A DNA stretch of 64,000 nt from an uncultured Oscillospiraceae bacterium. Its GTDB lineage: Bacteria; Bacillota; Clostridia; Oscillospirales; Oscillospiraceae. The position numbers and the translations under genes are program-made. Below, piece after piece: positions 60,608 through 64,000 of the stretch. Within the stretch, counting starts at the first letter, position 1. Each line of letters begins with the position of its first letter. Location: contig CATMVA010000007.1 in the NCBI GenBank assembly GCA_950075865.1, positions 37,497 through 101,496 of the forward strand. The letters are read 5' to 3'. The notes beneath the pieces are model-generated. The model was given only the letters and a program-made list of their open reading frames with translations, was not told the DNA's origin and ran no database searches.

Positions 60608-61912
60608 TCACTCGTACCGGGCGTTGATGTTGGCGTTGATGTCCTTCAGGATCTCGGCCATCTCGGGGGATTTCTTGGCCATGGTTTCGATCCGCTCCAG
60701 GGAGTGCATGACCGTGGTGTGGTCCCGCTGGAACACCTCGCCGATTTCCTTGAGGGAGAGCGTAGTCATCCGCCGGATCTCGTACATGGCCACCTGGCGG
60801 GCCAGAACAATGTCCTTGGTCCGGGTAAGGCCCTTGATCTCGGCGGCCGGGATGTTGTAGAACCGGCCCACCTCCTCGATGATCACATCGGGAGAGGGGA
60901 GGAAACCGGTCTTGTCCTTGAGCAGGTCCCCCACTGCCTTGATGACGGTGGCCACGTCGATCTGTTCTCCCATCAGATCCTGGAAAGCCAGGATCTTATT
61001 CACCGTGCCCTCGATCTGCCGGACGTTGGCCGTAATGTTCTGAGCCACATACTGGAGCACAGGGTCCGGGAGGATGATCCCCCGGGAGAGGGCCTTGTTC
61101 TTGATGATAGCCACCCTGGTCTCGTAATCCGGGGGTTGAATGTCCACTGGGAGGCCCCACTCGAACCGGGTCTTGAGCCGGTCGTCCAGCCGGAGCATCT
61201 CCTTGGGCGGCCGGTCGGCCGTGAACACGATCTGCTTGCCCTCCTCGTAGAGGGTGTTGAAGGTGTGGAACATCTCCTCCTGGGAGGACTCCCGCCCGGC
61301 AATGAACTGCACGTCGTCCATGAGGAACACGTCGGCCGAGCGATATTTCTCCCGGAATTCCTGGTTTTTGCCTCGCTGGATAGCGGCTACCAGTTCGTTG
61401 GTGAAAGCGTCTCCCCGGATATAGACGATGTTGTAGTCCGGATACCTGGCGTGGATGGCGTGGGCGATGGCATAGAGAAGGTGGGTCTTACCCAGGCCGG
61501 ATTCCCCATAGAGGAACAAGGGGTTATATCCCTTGGGCTTGCCGGGTGCGTCGGCCACCGCCATGGCGGCCGAATAGGCAAACTTGTTGGAGGAGCCCAC
61601 CACAAAGGTGTCGAATGTGTAGGCTTCGGTGCCTGGCAGGAAGGAGGTTTCCTCCTGGGGCTGCTCCAGCTGCTCCCGCACGATGACCTCCATATCGATG
61701 GACATCAGCTCCCGCAGGGCCTTCTGAATGTTGGGGAGATAGCGGGAGACGATCAGATCCCGCTTGAAGGGCGAAGGGGTATAAAGGACCAGGCGGTCCG
61801 GGTCGATGGAGACCGCCTGGGTGTCGTCAAACCAGGTGTTGATGGTGGTAGCGGTCAGGTCCCCCTCCATGAGAGTCAAAACCCGTTTCCAGATCTCTGC
61901 GGCAGAATTCAT
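60608..61912 (-). CDS. dnaA: Chromosomal replication initiator DnaA
   Basis: A 434-aa initiator (MNSAAEIWKRVLTLMEGDLT if the ATG at 61912 is used; a GTG four codons earlier is also possible). Walker A LYGESGLGKTHLLYA, Walker B LMDDVQFI, and the C-terminal box-binding helix DHTTVMHSLERI. Domain I, linker, AAA+ domain and HTH domain are all present. It opens oriC and loads the helicase. Divergent from rpmH. Confidence 0.96.
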   Translation of the reverse strand: MNSAAEIWKRVLTLMEGDLTATTINTWFDDTQAVSIDPDRLVLYTPSPFKRDLIVSRYLPNIQKALRELMSIDMEVIVREQLEQPQEETSFLPGTEAYTFDTFVVGSSNKFAYSAAMAVADAPGKPKGYNPLFLYGESGLGKTHLLYAIAHAIHARYPDYNIVYIRGDAFTNELVAAIQRGKNQEFREKYRSADVFLMDDVQFIAGRESSQEEMFHTFNTLYEEGKQIVFTADRPPKEMLRLDDRLKTRFEWGLPVDIQPPDYETRVAIIKNKALSRGIILPDPVLQYVAQNITANVRQIEGTVNKILAFQDLMGEQIDVATVIKAVGDLLKDKTGFLPSPDVIIEEVGRFYNIPAAEIKGLTRTKDIVLARQVAMYEIRRMTTLSLKEIGEVFQRDHTTVMHSLERIETMAKKSPEMAEILKDINANINARYE

Positions 61913-61963
61913 TGTTTTTCTCACTCATTTCTGTCTTTCGTATGGGCACATTTTCACCTTTTT

Positions 61964-61992
61964 ATTATAGCAAAAAACAGCCTGAAAGGCAA
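61964..61992 (-). promoter_or_regulatory. SigA-type promoter of dnaA
   Basis: Minus strand: -35 TTGCCT (61987-61992), 17-bp spacer, perfect -10 TATAAT (61964-61969). Confidence 0.75.
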
Positions 61993-62106
61993 TGAAAAGC
62001 GGGATGTTTTTGAAAAAAATTTCCCCAAAAAAGTGGCCTATTTGTGGACAAAAAAGACAGGACCCACAAGATATAGGTTTATTCAAATTTTCGTGAAAAA
62101 AGAAGG
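61993..62106. other. Origin-proximal AT-rich region between dnaA and rpmH
   Basis: A/T-rich DNA with a DnaA-box-like TTGTCCACA (reverse strand, 62043-62051; one mismatch). Together with the box in the dnaA-dnaN gap and the change of coding strand at dnaA/rpmH, it marks the likely oriC. The unwinding element cannot be placed exactly. Confidence 0.55.
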
Positions 62107-62135
62107 TTGACGACAATTTGGTTTTCCTCTATAAT
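62107..62135 (+). promoter_or_regulatory. SigA-type promoter of rpmH
   Basis: -35 TTGACG (62107-62112), 17-bp spacer, -10 TATAAT (62130-62135). A leader of about 110 nt follows, with short hairpins such as GCGGAGGATCTCTCCGC. Confidence 0.8.
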
Positions 62136-62254
62136 AACAATGTTCTGCCTCCCCGGGAGGTGGATGCTTTTGTCGACCGCGTTCGGCTTTTTTTGCCGGA
62201 CGTTGTGGCAGCGGAGGATCTCTCCGCCGAAATATGAACAGGAGGTGCAGGAAA

Positions 62255-62401
62255 ATGCAGAAAATGAAGGGTTGTACCTACCAGCCCAAGAAGCGTCAGC
62301 GCAGCAAGGTCCACGGCTTCCGGAAGCGGATGTCTACCGCCAACGGCCGTAAGGTCCTGGCCCGTCGCCGTCGCGCCGGCCGCGTCCGTCTCTCTCACTG
62401 A
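62255..62401 (+). CDS. rpmH: Ribosomal protein bL34
   Basis: A 48-aa highly basic protein; [20 protein letters not shown] and RRRRAG are the bL34 signature. The first ATG follows GGAGGTG by seven bases; a second ATG three codons later would give the usual 45 residues. It starts the rightward rpmH-rnpA-yidD-yidC cluster at the origin. Confidence 0.95.
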   Translation: MQKMKGCTYQPKKRQRSKVHGFRKRMSTANGRKVLARRRRAGRVRLSH

Positions 62402-62490
62402 GATGGCAGCGGGAACCAAATAAGGATTTTCAGGGGGGCGGCGGGTTTTTCTGCCGCCCCAAATGTGCATAGAGGAAAGGAGGAAGAGGG

Positions 62491-62832
62491 TTGAAATTTA
62501 CCGTTTCCATGAAGGAAAACCACCTCTTCCGCCGCCTTTACGCCAAGGGAAAGTCGGCGGCCGGTCCCACGGTAGCCCTCTATGCCCGGCCCAACCGGTC
62601 CCAGCGCAGCCGCCTGGGGCTGACTGTGGGCACCAAGGTGGGCAACGCGGTGAAGCGGAACAGGGTCCGCCGCCGCCTGCGAGAGATCTACCGAACCCAC
62701 GAGGAGGAGATGAAGCCGGGCTTTGACCTGGTGGTGGTGGCCCGGACACGGGCGGCCTTCGCCTCCTACGCCGAGTTGAGGCGGGACTTTCTCCGCCTGT
62801 TGGACAAGCTGGAGGTGCGCAGGAAGCTGTGA
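62491..62832 (+). CDS. rnpA: Ribonuclease P protein component
   Basis: A 113-aa protein that assists RNase P RNA in tRNA 5' processing. KFTVSMKENHLFRRLYAKGK is the N-terminal block, and the RNR motif reads GNAVKRNRVRRRLREIYR. It uses a TTG start behind AAAGGAGGAAGAGGG. It overlaps yidD by four bases. Confidence 0.94.
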   Translation: MKFTVSMKENHLFRRLYAKGKSAAGPTVALYARPNRSQRSRLGLTVGTKVGNAVKRNRVRRRLREIYRTHEEEMKPGFDLVVVARTRAAFASYAELRRDFLRLLDKLEVRRKL

Positions 62833-63047
62833 AAGCTGTTTTGCTGTGGCTCATCCGGTTTTACCGAAAGCACATCTCCCCTATGCGCCCATCCTGCTGC
62901 CGGTTTATCCCCACCTGCTCCCAGTACGCCCTGGAGGCGGTGGAGAAGTACGGTGCGCGGAAGGGCGGAGTCCTTGCCTTGAAGCGGATCCTGAAATGCC
63001 AGCCCTTCCACCGGCAGAAGTCCATCGAGTACGACCCGGTCCCATAA
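62829..63047 (+). CDS. yidD: Membrane protein insertion efficiency factor YidD
   Basis: A 72-aa protein: LIRFYRKHISPMRPSCCRFI followed by PTCSQYALEAVEKYG, with the family's conserved Cys residues. It uses a GTG start overlapping the rnpA stop (GTGA). It helps YidC insert membrane proteins. Synteny with rnpA and yidC supports the call. Confidence 0.93.
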   Translation: MKAVLLWLIRFYRKHISPMRPSCCRFIPTCSQYALEAVEKYGARKGGVLALKRILKCQPFHRQKSIEYDPVP

Positions 63048-63068
63048 ATCATATAGGGAGGCCAATCA

Positions 63069-64000
63069 ATGGATATTTGGTATTACCTGATGGTGCCCTT
63101 CACCTTTATCCTCAAATTGTTCTACAACCTGTTCAACAATTACGGTGTAGCCATCATCCTTTTCTCTCTGGCCATCAAGGTGGTGCTCTTTCCCCTTTCC
63201 TTGAAGGGAAAGAAGAGCATGATCCAGATGAATATGCTCTCCGGGCAGCAGCAGAAGCTCCAGAAGCAGTATGCCAACAACCCCCAGAAGCTTAATGAAG
63301 AGGTCCAGAAGCTCTACGAGCGCGAGGGAGTCAGCATGAGCGGCGGATGTCTGTGGTCCATGATTCCCCTACTCATCCTCTTCCCCATCTTCGCCGTGGT
63401 CCGTCGGCCCCTGAAATACTGGCTGGGCCTGAGTGAGCCGGTCATCGCCGCTGTTACCACCGCCGTTACCGGTGCCGGTGTGACCCTGAACGGCGGCTAC
63501 GGAGAGATCTCTATTGTCTCCGAATTTTTCAAAACCCCCTCAGTCCTGGCTACTGCCCAGGCCACCGCTCCCGAGGCGAACCTCTACGGTATCAACTTCA
63601 ACTTCCTGGGTATCGACCTGTCGGCCACCCCCAACTGGAGATTCTGGGAGGGCGGGATCACCTGGAGTGCCATCGGTCTGCTGCTGATCGTGGTCCTCTG
63701 CGCCGTCACCTCGCTGTTGAGCACAGTGATCATGCAGAAGACCAACCAGATGGGCAACCAGAATCAGCAGGCCGCCGCCCAGAGTAAGATGATGCTGTGG
63801 ATGAGCCCTCTGATGATGCTGTGGTTCGGATTCGTCATGCCTGGCGCCATGGGTCTTTACATCATCTCCAACAGTGTGTTCTCTACCCTCCAGGAGATCA
63901 TCTGCGGACGGATGCTGAAGAAGGACTACGAGGCCGCCGCCGAGAAGGCCCGGCTCCGGGAGCTCGAGGAGAAAGAGGAAGAAAAGCGGCTGCGCCGGGA
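63069..64000 (+). CDS. yidC: Membrane protein insertase YidC (5' part, continues past window)
   Basis: The ATG at 63069 behind GGGAGG opens a frame still running at 64000. It begins MDIWYYLMVPFTFILKLFYN, then NNYGVAIILFSLAIKVVLFP, the cytoplasmic hairpin (MNMLSGQQQKLQKQYANN), GGCLWSMIPLLILFPIFAVV, and late helices with LWMSPLMMLWFGFVMPGAMG. An extracellular insert of about 90 residues lies between the second and third conserved helix. The end is a charged tail (LRELEEKEEEKRLRR). Sec-independent insertion and folding of membrane proteins. Confidence 0.95.
   Translation, partial: MDIWYYLMVPFTFILKLFYNLFNNYGVAIILFSLAIKVVLFPLSLKGKKSMIQMNMLSGQQQKLQKQYANNPQKLNEEVQKLYEREGVSMSGGCLWSMIPLLILFPIFAVVRRPLKYWLGLSEPVIAAVTTAVTGAGVTLNGGYGEISIVSEFFKTPSVLATAQATAPEANLYGINFNFLGIDLSATPNWRFWEGGITWSAIGLLLIVVLCAVTSLLSTVIMQKTNQMGNQNQQAAAQSKMMLWMSPLMMLWFGFVMPGAMGLYIISNSVFSTLQEIICGRMLKKDYEAAAEKARLRELEEKEEEKRLRR

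Noticed and set aside
62434..62464. GC-rich hairpin between rpmH and rnpA as terminator
   Set aside because: The T-run lies in the loop, not after the stem, and the genes form a conserved co-transcribed cluster.
1..64000. CRISPR arrays, tRNA and rRNA genes
   Set aside because: No regularly spaced direct repeats, cloverleaf sequences or rRNA segments were noticed. The element is in a protein gene, not a tRNA. A covariance-model search was not possible here.

Overview
This 64 kb window comes from a GC-rich (roughly 60%) spore-forming member of the Clostridia, most likely an Oscillospiraceae gut bacterium of the Flavonifractor/Pseudoflavonifractor type. That placement is inferred from gene content, codon bias, gene order and Firmicutes-type promoters and ribosome binding sites; no database was searched. 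The right end is the chromosomal replication origin: gyrA, gyrB, remB, recF, an S4-domain gene, dnaN and dnaA run leftward, and rpmH, rnpA, yidD and yidC run rightward.

Layout. 1-5.1 kb: a partial transglutaminase gene, an HD hydrolase, the nifU-nifS cluster with a divergent Rrf2/IscR regulator and a palindromic operator, galE, and a small XRE gene. 5.2-23.8 kb: a pdaB-type spore polysaccharide deacetylase gene cut in two by a 17.8 kb integrated element. 23.8-28.7 kb: a 5'-3' exonuclease facing an overlapping operon of dGTPase-like, two DHH phosphoesterases and SurE. 28.7-32.3 kb: a decayed radical-SAM/ABC peptide-maturation locus with its divergent XRE regulator. 32.3-40.3 kb: an ABC importer operon carrying a secreted nuclease-like lipoprotein and a tandem-repeat lipoprotein. 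40.5-47.5 kb: TetR and a divergent Tat-exported flavoprotein reductase, an S41-like protein, a TPP riboswitch with thiT, a HAD phosphatase and a shikimate-kinase-like protein. 48-52.7 kb: a DEAD-box helicase with repeated palindromic inserts in its tail, a DUF1508 protein, a HAD phosphatase, RNase HI and a SHOCT protein. 52.7-64 kb: the origin cluster.

The element (5359-23181) is bounded by the direct repeat CCTGGGG. It is inserted inside the first catalytic motif of the deacetylase. Precise recombination between the repeats would restore an uninterrupted frame of about 257 codons. It encodes a large serine recombinase, a small excisionase-like HTH protein, a MobA/MobL-type relaxase with an in-frame TGA, a VirD4-like coupling ATPase, a YqaJ/DUF932 recombination module and AT-rich cargo. 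The cargo includes a WYL-regulated two-gene operon (a glycine-rich membrane protein plus an unknown 467-aa protein) and a 503-aa copy of the PHP-exonuclease half of DNA polymerase PolC in which the metal-binding residues checked are replaced.

The most interesting hypothesis is that this is a skin/SPbeta-like intervening element, excised during sporulation to rebuild pdaB. Candidate SigE-like promoters precede both the split gene and the recombinase transcription unit. This rests on sequence logic only and needs experimental confirmation. A second hypothesis is that the WYL-controlled pair is an undescribed defence module.
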